Source: Variovorax gracilis
GTDB taxonomy: Bacteria > Pseudomonadota > Gammaproteobacteria > Burkholderiales > Burkholderiaceae_C
DNA: 64,000 bases
Direction: 5' to 3'
Assembly: GCF_030317115.1 (NCBI RefSeq)
Contig: NZ_JASZYF010000009.1
Coordinates: 1-64,000, forward strand
In this document: positions 32,594 through 40,622 of the stretch, in pieces
How positions within the stretch are numbered: position 1 is the stretch's first letter
Layout: each line of letters starts with the position of its first letter
Program-made: the position numbers and the translations under genes
Notes under the pieces: model-generated
Seen by the model: the letters and a program-made list of their open reading frames with translations, nothing else
What the model was told of the DNA's origin: nothing
Database searches by the model: none

Positions 32594-33388
32594 ATGCAGC
32601 GGAACAAGATCCAGGACAAAAAAACCAACGAATCCATCGATGCCGAGCCAGCGGCAGAAGGCCAGGATTCCGGCGGCGTCACCGCCGTCACGCGCGCGCT
32701 TCAGTTGCTCGAGGCGTTCGGCATGCAGGACCAGCGTCTCTCCCTGGCGGAACTGACGCGCCGCAGCGGCATGCACAAGACCACTGCGCTGCGGCTTCTC
32801 CGGACGCTGGCGCACAGCGGCTACGTCGTGCAGCGGGAAGACGGCGAGTGGCGACTGGGGCCGGCCGCGGGCTGGCTGGGCGCGCGCTACCAGGCCGCGT
32901 TCGACGTCAACAACGTCGTCGAGCCGATGCTGCGCGAACTGACGCAGGCCACTGGCGAGAGCGCGGCCTTCTACGTCCGCGAAGGAAACATCCGCACGTG
33001 CATCGTGCGGGTCGAAGGCCCGCAGCCCATTCGCCACCACGCACGCATGGGCTCGGCCCTGCCGCTCGACAAGGGCTCGCCCGGCAGGGTCATCCTCGCG
33101 TTCTCGGGCGAGCCTGGCGCGCTGTACGAAGAGATCAGGCAGCGCGGCTACCACTTCTCCATCGGCGAGAGAGAGGAGGGCGTGGCGACGGTGTCCGCCC
33201 CCGTCTTCGGGCTGAACTGGCGGCTGCTCGGTTCCGTGTGCATCTCGGGGCCTGCCGACCGCTTGCCGAAGAACAAGTTGCTCCGGCACGCGAAGACGAT
33301 CATCAAGGCCGCGAATCAACTGTCCTACGCGCTGGCCGGCACTTCAACGCCGCAGACGCCCAAGGTGGTGTCCGCCTGGCATCCGTAG
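32594..33388 (+). CDS. IclR-family transcriptional regulator
   Basis: 264 residues: a charged ~30-residue leader, then the IclR winged helix (V-T-A-V-T-R-A-L-Q-L-L-E-A-F, L-S-L-A-E-L-T-R-R-S-G-M-H-K-T-T-A-L-R-L-L-R-T-L) and the C-terminal GAF-like effector domain with G-S-A-L-P-L-D-K-G-S-P-G-R-V and V-S-A-P-V-F. Divergent from the Bug/aldolase operon, which it most likely controls in response to the organic acid degraded there. Confidence 0.9.
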   Translation: MQRNKIQDKKTNESIDAEPAAEGQDSGGVTAVTRALQLLEAFGMQDQRLSLAELTRRSGMHKTTALRLLRTLAHSGYVVQREDGEWRLGPAAGWLGARYQAAFDVNNVVEPMLRELTQATGESAAFYVREGNIRTCIVRVEGPQPIRHHARMGSALPLDKGSPGRVILAFSGEPGALYEEIRQRGYHFSIGEREEGVATVSAPVFGLNWRLLGSVCISGPADRLPKNKLLRHAKTIIKAANQLSYALAGTSTPQTPKVVSAWHP

Positions 33389-33456
33389 GGGGGAGGCGAG
33401 AATGCTCGCCGCAAGAATCCTTCGGCAGTGCTTGACCGACACACGGAGTTCCCGGC

Positions 33457-34071
33457 ATGCAATGGACAGAAATCTTCGGGTATCTCGGCGCGCTGATGAC
33501 GCTGACGACCTTCTCCATGAAGACGATGCTGCACCTGCGCATCGCCGGCATCGTGTCCAACCTCGTCTTCATCACCTACGGCGCCCTGGGCCATGTTCAC
33601 CCCGTGCTCCTGCTTCACCTGACGCTGCTGCCCTTGAACGTGTGGCGCCTTCGGCAGTTGCTGCAACTGACCCGCGAGATGAAGCTGATCACTTCGAGCC
33701 GGCTCTCGATGGAATGGCTCAGGCCCTATTCCCGCCGCAAGGCGCTTCAGGCCGGCGACACGCTTTTTCGGCGGGGCGACGCGGCTGGAGAAGTGCTGTT
33801 CGTGCTCAGCGGGCGGTTCCGTGCGGTCGAGGCGGACGTTGCCCTGGAACAGGGCGAACTCATCGGTGAGCTTGGCCTGATCAACAGGGAGCACACGCGA
33901 ACCCAGACCGTCGTGTGCGAAGAGCCTGGATCGCTCCTGGTCGTCACCTACGACGAGGTGCGGCAGATGTATTTCCAGAATCCGAAGTTCGGCTTCTTCT
34001 TCCTGGAACTCGTGGCGGAGCGATTGACGCGGGACGCCAGGCGAACGGCGTCGACGCCGGATGCGGCCTGA
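33457..34071 (+). CDS. Membrane protein with C-terminal cyclic-nucleotide-binding domain
   Basis: 204 residues. Residues 1-70 contain three hydrophobic segments (I-F-G-Y-L-G-A-L-M-T-L-T-T-F, I-A-G-I-V-S-N-L-V-F-I-T-Y-G-A-L, V-L-L-L-H-L-T-L-L-P-L-N-V-W) reminiscent of YgjV-like small membrane domains. Residues ~85-195 are a cNMP-binding beta-roll (L-F-R-R-G-D-A-A-G-E-V-L-F-V-L-S-G-R-F, G-E-L-I-G-E-L-G-L-I-N). The phosphate-binding cassette reads G-E-L-G-L-I-N-R-E-H-T-R-T-Q, so a key R-T is present. No DNA-binding domain follows, so it is not a Crp-type regulator; an unusual membrane-tethered nucleotide sensor. Convergent with the GMC gene. Confidence 0.78.
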   Translation: MQWTEIFGYLGALMTLTTFSMKTMLHLRIAGIVSNLVFITYGALGHVHPVLLLHLTLLPLNVWRLRQLLQLTREMKLITSSRLSMEWLRPYSRRKALQAGDTLFRRGDAAGEVLFVLSGRFRAVEADVALEQGELIGELGLINREHTRTQTVVCEEPGSLLVVTYDEVRQMYFQNPKFGFFFLELVAERLTRDARRTASTPDAA

Positions 34072-34079
34072 CCGCGTTC

Positions 34080-35810
34080 TCAGCTCGAACGCAGGATCTC
34101 GCCCATCCTCTCGCCGATGATCACGCAGGGCGCCATCGTGTTGCCGGTCGTGACGTTCGGCATGATCGAGCCGTCGGCGATCCGCAGATTGCGAATGCCG
34201 TAGACGCGCAGCTTGGCATCCACGACGGACAACTTGTCCTTTCCCATCTTCGCGGTGCATGTCTCGTGGAAGTAGGAGACCGCCGCGTCGCGGATGAAGT
34301 TGTCCAGTTCCGGGCCCTTCATCGGCCCGGGCATGATCTCCCGCTTCACGAAGGGTTTCATCGGTGCCGAATTGCCGATCTCGCGGCACAGTTCAACGGC
34401 CTTGCGCATCGCAGCCATGTCATCCGGATGCTCCAGCACCTTCGCATGGATCTCCACGCCGTCGCGCGGGTTGGTCGAAATGAAGCGCAGGTAGCCGCGG
34501 CTCTTGGGCCTCACGATGCCGGGGCCGATGGTCCACGCCGTCGGCACGGCCAGCTTGCCCGTGATCTCGGACGAGAACGGAATCTCGATCTGGAACGGTT
34601 GCATGTCCGGTGTCTCCAGCTTCGGATCGCTCTTCCAGAAGAAGGTGGCCTCGGCCGAGTTGTTGCGCGCCGGCACGGCTTCCGGGGGTTCCCACATGCA
34701 TGCGGCCACCATCGTGTGGTCCTGGAAGTTCTGTCCGACGCCCGGCAGGTTCGATGCGACCGGGATGCCGAGGCGCTTGAGTTCCTTCGCATCGCCGATG
34801 CCGGAGTTCATGAGGATGCGCGGCGTATTGATGGCGCCCATCGACAGCACCACCTCCCGCGCAACGCCGATCTTGCGCGCCTTGCCGTCCCACTCGAACT
34901 GGACGCCCGTCGCCTTCTTGCCATCGAGCGTGACCTTGTGGACCAGCGCCTGCGTGAGGATGGTCAGGTTGGGCTGGTCCATGATCGGATACAGGTAGTG
35001 AGAAGGCACGTTGCGTCGGCGTCCGTCCTTGATGCACAGGTTGGCGATCGAGGCACCGCCCGGGCCTTCCATCATCCGGCCGTTGTGATCCTCGAACGCC
35101 GGTATGCCCACCGCGGCGCAACCCTGCACCATCGCCGGTGCCAGCGGACTGGGGTCCGGCGCGGGCTGCATGAACACCAGTCCGCCTTTTCTGCGGTAGG
35201 CGGGATCGGGTGGGCCCTGCCAGTCCTCGATGCGCTTGTAGATCTCAAGCACATGCCGGTAGCCCCACGCCTCGTCGCCCGAGGCGCGGGCCCACGAGTC
35301 GAAGTCGTTCTTGTGGCCGCGTGCCCAGACGGTGGCGTTGATGCTGCTGCCTCCGCCAATGGCCTTTCCCATGGGCATCGCGATCGACCGGTTGTTGAGT
35401 CCCGGCCTCGGCATGGTCTTGTAGCCCCAGTCGAAGGGGCCGCCGATGTTCGTGTACCAGACGGCCGGGTTCAGGATGCTCGGCGCGTCCGCGGCACCTC
35501 CGGCTTCCAGCAGCAGCACCTGCACGTTCGGGTCCTCGGCGAGTCGGCGCGCCACCACGGAGCCGGAAGAGCCGGCCCCGCAGACGATGTAGTCGTAGCG
35601 CGCCTTCAGTTCGCCGCGCAGTTCCGACTGATTGGCGCCGATGGCAAGCGCCTTGTCGGCCATGGTCACCGCGGCCAGCCCGGTGATGCCGAGTGCCGAT
35701 GCCGCCTGCAGGAATCCGCGCCGGTCGAGCCGGCCGGCCATCAGTTGCGCCTCGATCCGGTCCAGCTTGCGCCCCGTGACCTGGTCGTGGATGTCGTTCG
35801 TCTTTTTCAT
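34080..35810 (-). CDS. GMC-family FAD-dependent oxidoreductase, Tat-exported
   Basis: 576 residues. Near residue 28 the twin-arginine motif D-R-R-G-F-L-Q-A-A-S-A-L-G-I-T-G-L precedes a hydrophobic stretch, predicting export of the folded flavoprotein. FAD site I-V-C-G-A-G-S-S-G-S-V-V-A-R-R-L and L-L-E-A-G-G; GMC signatures G-K-A-I-G-G-G-S-S-I-N-A-T-V-W-A-R-G and M-G-A-I-N-T-P-R-I-L-M-N-S-G-I-G. Catalytic region H-E-T-C-T-A-K-M-G and N-T-M-A-P. Oxidises an alcohol in the periplasm; choline dehydrogenase and polyethylene-glycol or glucose dehydrogenases are relatives. ATG at 35810 has AGGA upstream. Divergent AraC regulator. Confidence 0.88.
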   Translation of the reverse strand: MKKTNDIHDQVTGRKLDRIEAQLMAGRLDRRGFLQAASALGITGLAAVTMADKALAIGANQSELRGELKARYDYIVCGAGSSGSVVARRLAEDPNVQVLLLEAGGAADAPSILNPAVWYTNIGGPFDWGYKTMPRPGLNNRSIAMPMGKAIGGGSSINATVWARGHKNDFDSWARASGDEAWGYRHVLEIYKRIEDWQGPPDPAYRRKGGLVFMQPAPDPSPLAPAMVQGCAAVGIPAFEDHNGRMMEGPGGASIANLCIKDGRRRNVPSHYLYPIMDQPNLTILTQALVHKVTLDGKKATGVQFEWDGKARKIGVAREVVLSMGAINTPRILMNSGIGDAKELKRLGIPVASNLPGVGQNFQDHTMVAACMWEPPEAVPARNNSAEATFFWKSDPKLETPDMQPFQIEIPFSSEITGKLAVPTAWTIGPGIVRPKSRGYLRFISTNPRDGVEIHAKVLEHPDDMAAMRKAVELCREIGNSAPMKPFVKREIMPGPMKGPELDNFIRDAAVSYFHETCTAKMGKDKLSVVDAKLRVYGIRNLRIADGSIMPNVTTGNTMAPCVIIGERMGEILRSS

Positions 35811-35996
35811 TCCGGTTCCTCGTGGGCTGCCGGACGGAAGCCAGCATGCGGCATTGTTGAAACTCGGCGCCAGGCGCACTATCCGTTTCGCGCAGCACTG
35901 TCCAATTTGCGCAGGCGCTGCGTTCAGGGTTTTCACGGATCGCTGGCCTCGTGCGGAGGACACAGGATTTCGCGTCAGCCGAACAAAGGTCTGTCC
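35811..35996. promoter_or_regulatory. Divergent control region, GMC oxidoreductase/AraC
   Basis: 186 bp. Contains a pair of direct repeats: GCGCAG at 35890-35895 and 35909-35914, each preceded by TTT and followed by a CTG three to five bases on, offset 19 bp. Two similar sites about two helical turns apart suit an AraC-family dimer. No convincing -35/-10 pair is assigned. Confidence 0.3.
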
Positions 35997-36971
35997 ATGG
36001 CTCTTGAACATGTCCATACGCGCGACCTCGCAGAAGCCATCGAAACCGTTGGGCAGATCTATTGCGAGCATCAGCTTTCGCTGGATCGCAGGGCAAGCGG
36101 CATCGACACCACGCTGGACGTGAGCGGCGCGGCGCAGCAACCGATCGTGCGGCTGCGCTATGGCGCGGCGGTGAACGTGGATGCAGGCAGCTTCCCCGAC
36201 CTGTACCTCATCATGCGTTGCGTCGATGGGAGCGGGCGCGTGCGCCAGGGCCGGCGCGAAGCGGGCTGGCATCCGGGCGTGACGGTTCCCGTTTCCGCCA
36301 ACACGGGCACCGATTTCGGGTTCGGGCCCGAGTTTTCGCAGGCGACCATCAAGGCCGACAAGCAGAAGCTCGACGCGCTTTGCAGCGCCTGGCTCGGGCA
36401 TCCGCTGGGGGACACGCTGCGCTTCGAGCTGCGTCCGTTCTCGCCATCGCTGGAGCGGACCTGGAGTTCGACGCTGGACCTGCTGGAAAGCACGGCTGCC
36501 GCCCCGCTGCCTCCCATGGCGGAAGCCGCGTTGCAGGAGTTCGTGCTGACGCTGCTGCTGGAGGGGCACCCGCACAACTACAGCGATGAATTGGCCCGGC
36601 GTGCGGACCGCGTGTCGTCACGGCTGGTCAGGCGCGCGGAATCGCTCATGAAGGACCATGCGCACGAGCCGCTCACGGTGGCCGACGTCGCACGCGAACT
36701 GGGCGTGAGCATTCGTGCATTGCAGGCCGGATTCCAGAACTGCCGCAACTACACCCCGACCGCTTTCCTGAGAAGCGTCCGCATCCACCGCGCCCGCCAG
36801 GGATTGCTGGATGCGGACGCCTGCACCACGGTCACGGACGTGGCCATCCGCAACGGTTTCCTTCACCTGGGCCGGTTCAGCGCCTTGTACAAGACCTGCT
36901 TCGGGGAGAGCCCGATGCAGACGCTGGCACGCAGCCGCGCAGCCGGGGCACGCTTGCATCCTCTTCCCTAG
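35997..36971 (+). CDS. AraC-family transcriptional regulator
   Basis: 324 residues: an N-terminal AraC-binding-like domain (residues ~1-190) and a C-terminal pair of helix-turn-helices (H-A-H-E-P-L-T-V-A-D-V-A-R-E-L-G-V-S-I-R-A-L-Q-x-x-F, then T-V-T-D-V-A-I-R-N-G-F-L-H-L-G-R-F-S-A-L-Y). The second helix pair matches the usual A-x-x-x-G-F-x-x-x-x-x-F-x-R-x-F-K layout. Start at 35997 with AAAGGT upstream. Probably activates the divergent GMC oxidoreductase gene in response to its alcohol substrate. Confidence 0.9.
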   Translation: MALEHVHTRDLAEAIETVGQIYCEHQLSLDRRASGIDTTLDVSGAAQQPIVRLRYGAAVNVDAGSFPDLYLIMRCVDGSGRVRQGRREAGWHPGVTVPVSANTGTDFGFGPEFSQATIKADKQKLDALCSAWLGHPLGDTLRFELRPFSPSLERTWSSTLDLLESTAAAPLPPMAEAALQEFVLTLLLEGHPHNYSDELARRADRVSSRLVRRAESLMKDHAHEPLTVADVARELGVSIRALQAGFQNCRNYTPTAFLRSVRIHRARQGLLDADACTTVTDVAIRNGFLHLGRFSALYKTCFGESPMQTLARSRAAGARLHPLP

Positions 36972-36988
36972 AAGAGTGCGCGTATAAA
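36961..36988 (+). promoter_or_regulatory. Palindrome and -10-like box before trkA
   Basis: CTCTTC-CCTA-GAAGAG (36961-36976), a perfect 6-bp inverted repeat spanning the AraC stop codon, is followed by TATAAA at 36983-36988 and the trkA start at 37009. No good -35 at 16-18 bp; TTGCAT at 36954-36959 is 23 bp away. Could be an operator or weak terminator. Confidence 0.3.
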
Positions 36989-37008
36989 GCGTCCCGGGGA
37001 GACACCAC

Positions 37009-38472
37009 TTGAAAATCATCATCCTCGGCGCAGGCCGAATCGGCGAGAGCGTGGCCGGCACGCTGGTCTCGGAGCGCAACGACATCACCGTCATCGACAC
37101 CGACGCTGCGCGCCTGCGCGAGCTCGAGGAACGCTTCGAATTGCGCGGCGTCGTGGGCAGCGGCATCGAGCCCGACGTGCTGGCCGAAGCCGGCGCGCGC
37201 GATGCCGACATGCTGATCGCCTGCGCCGCGCAGGACGAGACCAACCTGGTCTGCTGCAAGGTCGGCTACCAGATGTTCGGCATTCCGACGCGCATCGCCC
37301 GCGTGCGCTCCAGCGCTTACAAGGAAGACAGCCCGCTGCTGGGCAAGGAAGGCTTTGCCGTCGACTGCGTGATCTGCCCGGAGGAATCGCTGACGCGCTA
37401 CATCGGCAAGCTGGTCGAGTACCCCGAGGCGTTGCAGGTGCGCGAGTTCGCCAACGGGCTGGCCTGCCTGGTGTCGGTGCGCGCGGTGGCCGGCGCGCCC
37501 CTGGTGCGCCACAGCATCGCCGAACTGCGCGAATGCGTGCCCGATGCCGACATGCGCATCGTCGCGATCTACCGCCGCTTCGAGAACGAGCCCGACCGCT
37601 TCATCCTCTGCGAAGGCCAGACGCTCATCGAACCCGGCGACGAGGTGTTCGTGCTGTCGGCGCGCGAGCACCTGCAATCGGTGCTGTCGGCACTGCATCG
37701 CTACGACCAGGGCCATCGCGCGGTCGAGCGCATCATGATCGCGGGCGGCGGCCGTGTCGGCCTGCGGCTCGCCAGGCAGCTCGTCGAGACCGGCCGCAAC
37801 TACCAGATCAAGGTGCTGGAGCGCAACCACTCGCGTTGCGTGCAGCTCGCCTCCGAACTTCCGCACGGCGTGCTGGTGCTGCACGGCGACGGCACCGACG
37901 AGGACCTGCTGGAAGACGAGGGCATCGAGAGCATCGACCTGTTCCTCTCGCTCACCAGCGACGACGAGGACAACATCATGGCCAGCCTGCTGGCCAAGCG
38001 CCTGGGCGCGACGCGCGTGCTGGCGCTGATCAACCGCCGCAGCTATGCCGACCTGATGCACGGCACGCAGATCGACATCGCGCTGTCGCCCGCGCAGACC
38101 ATGCTCGGCGAGCTGCTGGCCTATGTCCGGCAGGGCGACGTACAGGCGGTGCACAGCCTGCGTCGCGGCGTAGCCGAGGCGCTGGAGATCGTGGCGCGCG
38201 GCGACCGCAAGACCTCGCGCGTCGTCGGACGCAAGATCTCGGACATCCAGTTGCCCAAGGGCGCGCAGTTCGGCCTGGTCATGCGAGGGCTGCCGGAAAT
38301 GGGGGAGGGCGTGATCCCGGCCGGCGAGGCGCCGCCGACACCGGCGAAAGTCATCATCGCGCGCGGCGACACCGTGATCGAGAGCAACGACCACGTCGTG
38401 ATCTTCGTGCCGCGCAAGCGGCTGGTGCGCGACGTCGAAAAGCTGTTCCGTGTGAGCGCCACCTTCTTCTGA
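37009..38472 (+). CDS. trkA: Trk potassium uptake NAD-binding peripheral protein
   Basis: 487 residues. Two RCK halves, each with a Rossmann TrkA-N domain (residues ~1-120: I-I-I-L-G-A-G-R-I-G-E-S; residues ~240-350: I-A-G-G-G-R-V-G-L-R-L-A-R-Q-L) and a TrkA-C domain. It binds NAD(H)/ATP and gates the TrkH channel from the cytosol. The start is TTG at 37009, six bases after GGGGAGA; no ATG fits. trkH follows 19 bp downstream, forming the usual pair. Confidence 0.95.
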   Translation: MKIIILGAGRIGESVAGTLVSERNDITVIDTDAARLRELEERFELRGVVGSGIEPDVLAEAGARDADMLIACAAQDETNLVCCKVGYQMFGIPTRIARVRSSAYKEDSPLLGKEGFAVDCVICPEESLTRYIGKLVEYPEALQVREFANGLACLVSVRAVAGAPLVRHSIAELRECVPDADMRIVAIYRRFENEPDRFILCEGQTLIEPGDEVFVLSAREHLQSVLSALHRYDQGHRAVERIMIAGGGRVGLRLARQLVETGRNYQIKVLERNHSRCVQLASELPHGVLVLHGDGTDEDLLEDEGIESIDLFLSLTSDDEDNIMASLLAKRLGATRVLALINRRSYADLMHGTQIDIALSPAQTMLGELLAYVRQGDVQAVHSLRRGVAEALEIVARGDRKTSRVVGRKISDIQLPKGAQFGLVMRGLPEMGEGVIPAGEAPPTPAKVIIARGDTVIESNDHVVIFVPRKRLVRDVEKLFRVSATFF

Positions 38473-38491
38473 CCCCCTCGGCCCCGTTTTC

Positions 38492-39958
38492 ATGAGCGAC
38501 TTCTTTCCCGTGTTGCGCGTGCTCGGCGCGCTGCTGACCTTTTTTTCGTTCGGCATGTTCGTACCGTGGGTCATCTCGTGGACGCACGCCGACGGCCTGC
38601 GCCACGTGTGGGCGATCTCCGCCGGGATCTCCTTCGTCTGCGGTGCCTTGCTCTGGGGCGGCCTGCGCCGCTACAAGCGCGAGTTGCAGGCGCGCCATGG
38701 CATCTTCCTGGTGTCGCTGACCTGGGTGCTGCTGCCCCTGTTCGCCACGCTGCCGCTGATGTGGGCGCTTGATTTCATCGGCCGGCCGGTCAACTTCACG
38801 CATGCCTATTTCGAGTCGGTTTCGGGCCTCACGACGACCGGCGCGACGGTGCTCGCCAAGCTGGATGAGCTTCCGGTGTCGATCAATGTGTGGCGCACCT
38901 TCCTGCAGTGGATCGGCGGCATGGGGATCCTGGTGCTGGCGGTGGCCATCCTGCCTCTGCTCGGCGTGGGCGGCAGCCAGCTCTTCAAGGCCGAGGTGGC
39001 CGGCCCGATCAAGGACAGCAAGCTCACGCCGCGCGTGAAGGACACGGCCAAGGGGCTCTGGGGCATCTACGCGACCTTCTCGACGGTCTGCTTTCTCGCG
39101 TACTGGGCCGGCGGCATGACGGCCATCGACGCGATGATGCACATGTTCGCCACCGTGAGCCTGGGCGGGCTCTCGTCGCACGACGCCAGCTTTGCGCACT
39201 TCGGGTCGCCGCTGCTCGAAGGCGTTGCCGTGGTTTTCATGCTCGCGGCCAGCTGCAACTTCGCGCTGTATTTCGTCGCGATGCGAAAGGGCCACTGGCG
39301 CGGCTTCTGGCGCGATCCGGAACTGCGCGCCACGCTCACCGCGCTGATCGGAGGCGGCGTGCTGGTGGCGATCGTGCTGTGGGTGAAGGGCGTCTACGGG
39401 CCGGTGGATGCGCTGCGCTACGGCCTGTTCCACACCATCTCGGTCGGCAGCACGACCGGCTTTGCCACCGTCGACTACCTGGCGTGGCCGGTGTTCGCGC
39501 CGCTCTTCATGCTGCTGCTTTCGGGCGTGGCGACCAGCGCGGGATCGGCCGGCTGCGGCATCAAGATGGTCCGGGTGCTCATCCTCGTGAAGCAGGCCCG
39601 CCGCGAGATGACGCGCCTCGTGCATCCGCGCGCGGTCCAGCCGGTGACGCTGGGCAACATGGTGGTCGACCATCGCGTGATCTTCTCGGTGCTGGCCTTC
39701 ATGCTGGTCTACGGCGTGACCACGATCTCGCTGAGCATGCTGCTGGTGCTGACCGACCTCGACCCGGTGACGGCCTTCAGCGCCGTGCTGGCCAGCGTGA
39801 ACTGCACCGGCCCGGGGCTGGGCACGGTCGGGCCGGCAGGCAATTTCAGCGGCCTGACGAATTTCCAGGTGTGGGTCTGCACTTTCGCGATGGTGCTCGG
39901 CCGGCTCGAGATGCTGAGCTTCATTGCGCTGCTGACGCCGTCGTTCTGGCGCAAGTGA
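38492..39958 (+). CDS. trkH: Trk potassium uptake channel subunit
   Basis: 488 residues with the repeated membrane-pore-membrane arrangement of TrkH/KtrB. Four pore-like loops are visible, including S-G-L-T-T-T-G-A-T-V, S-L-G-G-L-S-S-H-D, S-V-G-S-T-T-G-F-A-T-V and S-V-N-C-T-G-P-G-L. Also G-V-A-T-S-A-G-S-A-G-C-G-I-K-M. Inner-membrane potassium uptake with TrkA. Confidence 0.94.
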   Translation: MSDFFPVLRVLGALLTFFSFGMFVPWVISWTHADGLRHVWAISAGISFVCGALLWGGLRRYKRELQARHGIFLVSLTWVLLPLFATLPLMWALDFIGRPVNFTHAYFESVSGLTTTGATVLAKLDELPVSINVWRTFLQWIGGMGILVLAVAILPLLGVGGSQLFKAEVAGPIKDSKLTPRVKDTAKGLWGIYATFSTVCFLAYWAGGMTAIDAMMHMFATVSLGGLSSHDASFAHFGSPLLEGVAVVFMLAASCNFALYFVAMRKGHWRGFWRDPELRATLTALIGGGVLVAIVLWVKGVYGPVDALRYGLFHTISVGSTTGFATVDYLAWPVFAPLFMLLLSGVATSAGSAGCGIKMVRVLILVKQARREMTRLVHPRAVQPVTLGNMVVDHRVIFSVLAFMLVYGVTTISLSMLLVLTDLDPVTAFSAVLASVNCTGPGLGTVGPAGNFSGLTNFQVWVCTFAMVLGRLEMLSFIALLTPSFWRK

Positions 39959-40017
39959 AGTTGTTGCACGCGGGCCGATGTAGTAAGGTCCGCCGCCACC
40001 AATTTCCGGAGGAACAG

Positions 40018-40050
40018 ATGGCCCACATGCCCGAGCGCTTCATCCCATGA
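40018..40050 (+). CDS. Possible ten-codon leader ORF coupled to the DedA gene
   Basis: ATG at 40018 with an excellent GGAGGA box at 40008-40013, encoding M-A-H-M-P-E-R-F-I-P and ending in TGA at 40048-40050, which overlaps the DedA start (ATG 40047). The DedA start itself has no ribosome site, so the leader probably delivers ribosomes by translational coupling. Confidence 0.4.
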   Translation: MAHMPERFIP

Positions 40051-40574
40051 GTCTCGACGAAATGACTCAGGCGGTCATCGCTTTCATACGTGCGCACGAG
40101 GGCTGGGGCGTTCCGATCGTGCTGGCCCTCGCGTTCGGGGAATCGTTGGCATTCATTTCCCTGCTGCTGCCGGCCACCGTGATCTTGTTCGGTGTGGGTT
40201 TTCTCATCTCGGGCAGCGGCATCGCGTTCTGGCCGATCTGGTGCGCCGCAGCCGTCGGGGCCTTCCTGGGGGACTGGTTGTCCTTCTGGATCGGCGGACG
40301 ACTGAAGGGCGACGTTGCGAAGTACTGGCCTCTTTCCCGCCACCCGGACCTGATCCCGCGAGGCCATCGGTTCTTCGAGCGCTGGGGAGTGGCCGGCGTA
40401 TTCTTCGGTCGCTTCTTCGGCCCCTTGCGGGCATCCGTGCCGCTGGCGGCGGGCATCTGCGAAATGCCCGCCGCCACATTCCAGATCGCCAACATCGCCT
40501 CTTCGATCGTCTGGGCAACCGGCATCCTGGCTCCCGGCGCGTTCGGCATCCAGTGGATGCAGAAGTGGCTCTGA
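40047..40574 (+). CDS. DedA-family membrane protein
   Basis: 175 residues with about four to five membrane segments. Family motifs: E-S-L-A-F-I-S-L-L-L-P-A-T (E and P conserved), G-A-x-x-G-D-W-L-S-F-W-I-G, and F-x-R-W-G-V-A-G-V-F-F-G-R-F-F-G-P-L-R-A-S-V-P-L-A-A-G (the F-x-R-x-x-P-x-x-R-x-x-x-P-x-x-A-G signature). DedA proteins scavenge or flip undecaprenyl phosphate and other lipids and support membrane potential. It depends on the upstream ten-codon leader for translation. Confidence 0.9.
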   Translation: MSLDEMTQAVIAFIRAHEGWGVPIVLALAFGESLAFISLLLPATVILFGVGFLISGSGIAFWPIWCAAAVGAFLGDWLSFWIGGRLKGDVAKYWPLSRHPDLIPRGHRFFERWGVAGVFFGRFFGPLRASVPLAAGICEMPAATFQIANIASSIVWATGILAPGAFGIQWMQKWL

Positions 40575-40622
40575 GCGGCCTGCTCGCAGCGACGAACGGC
40601 TACCATTTCGCGAACGACGTCG

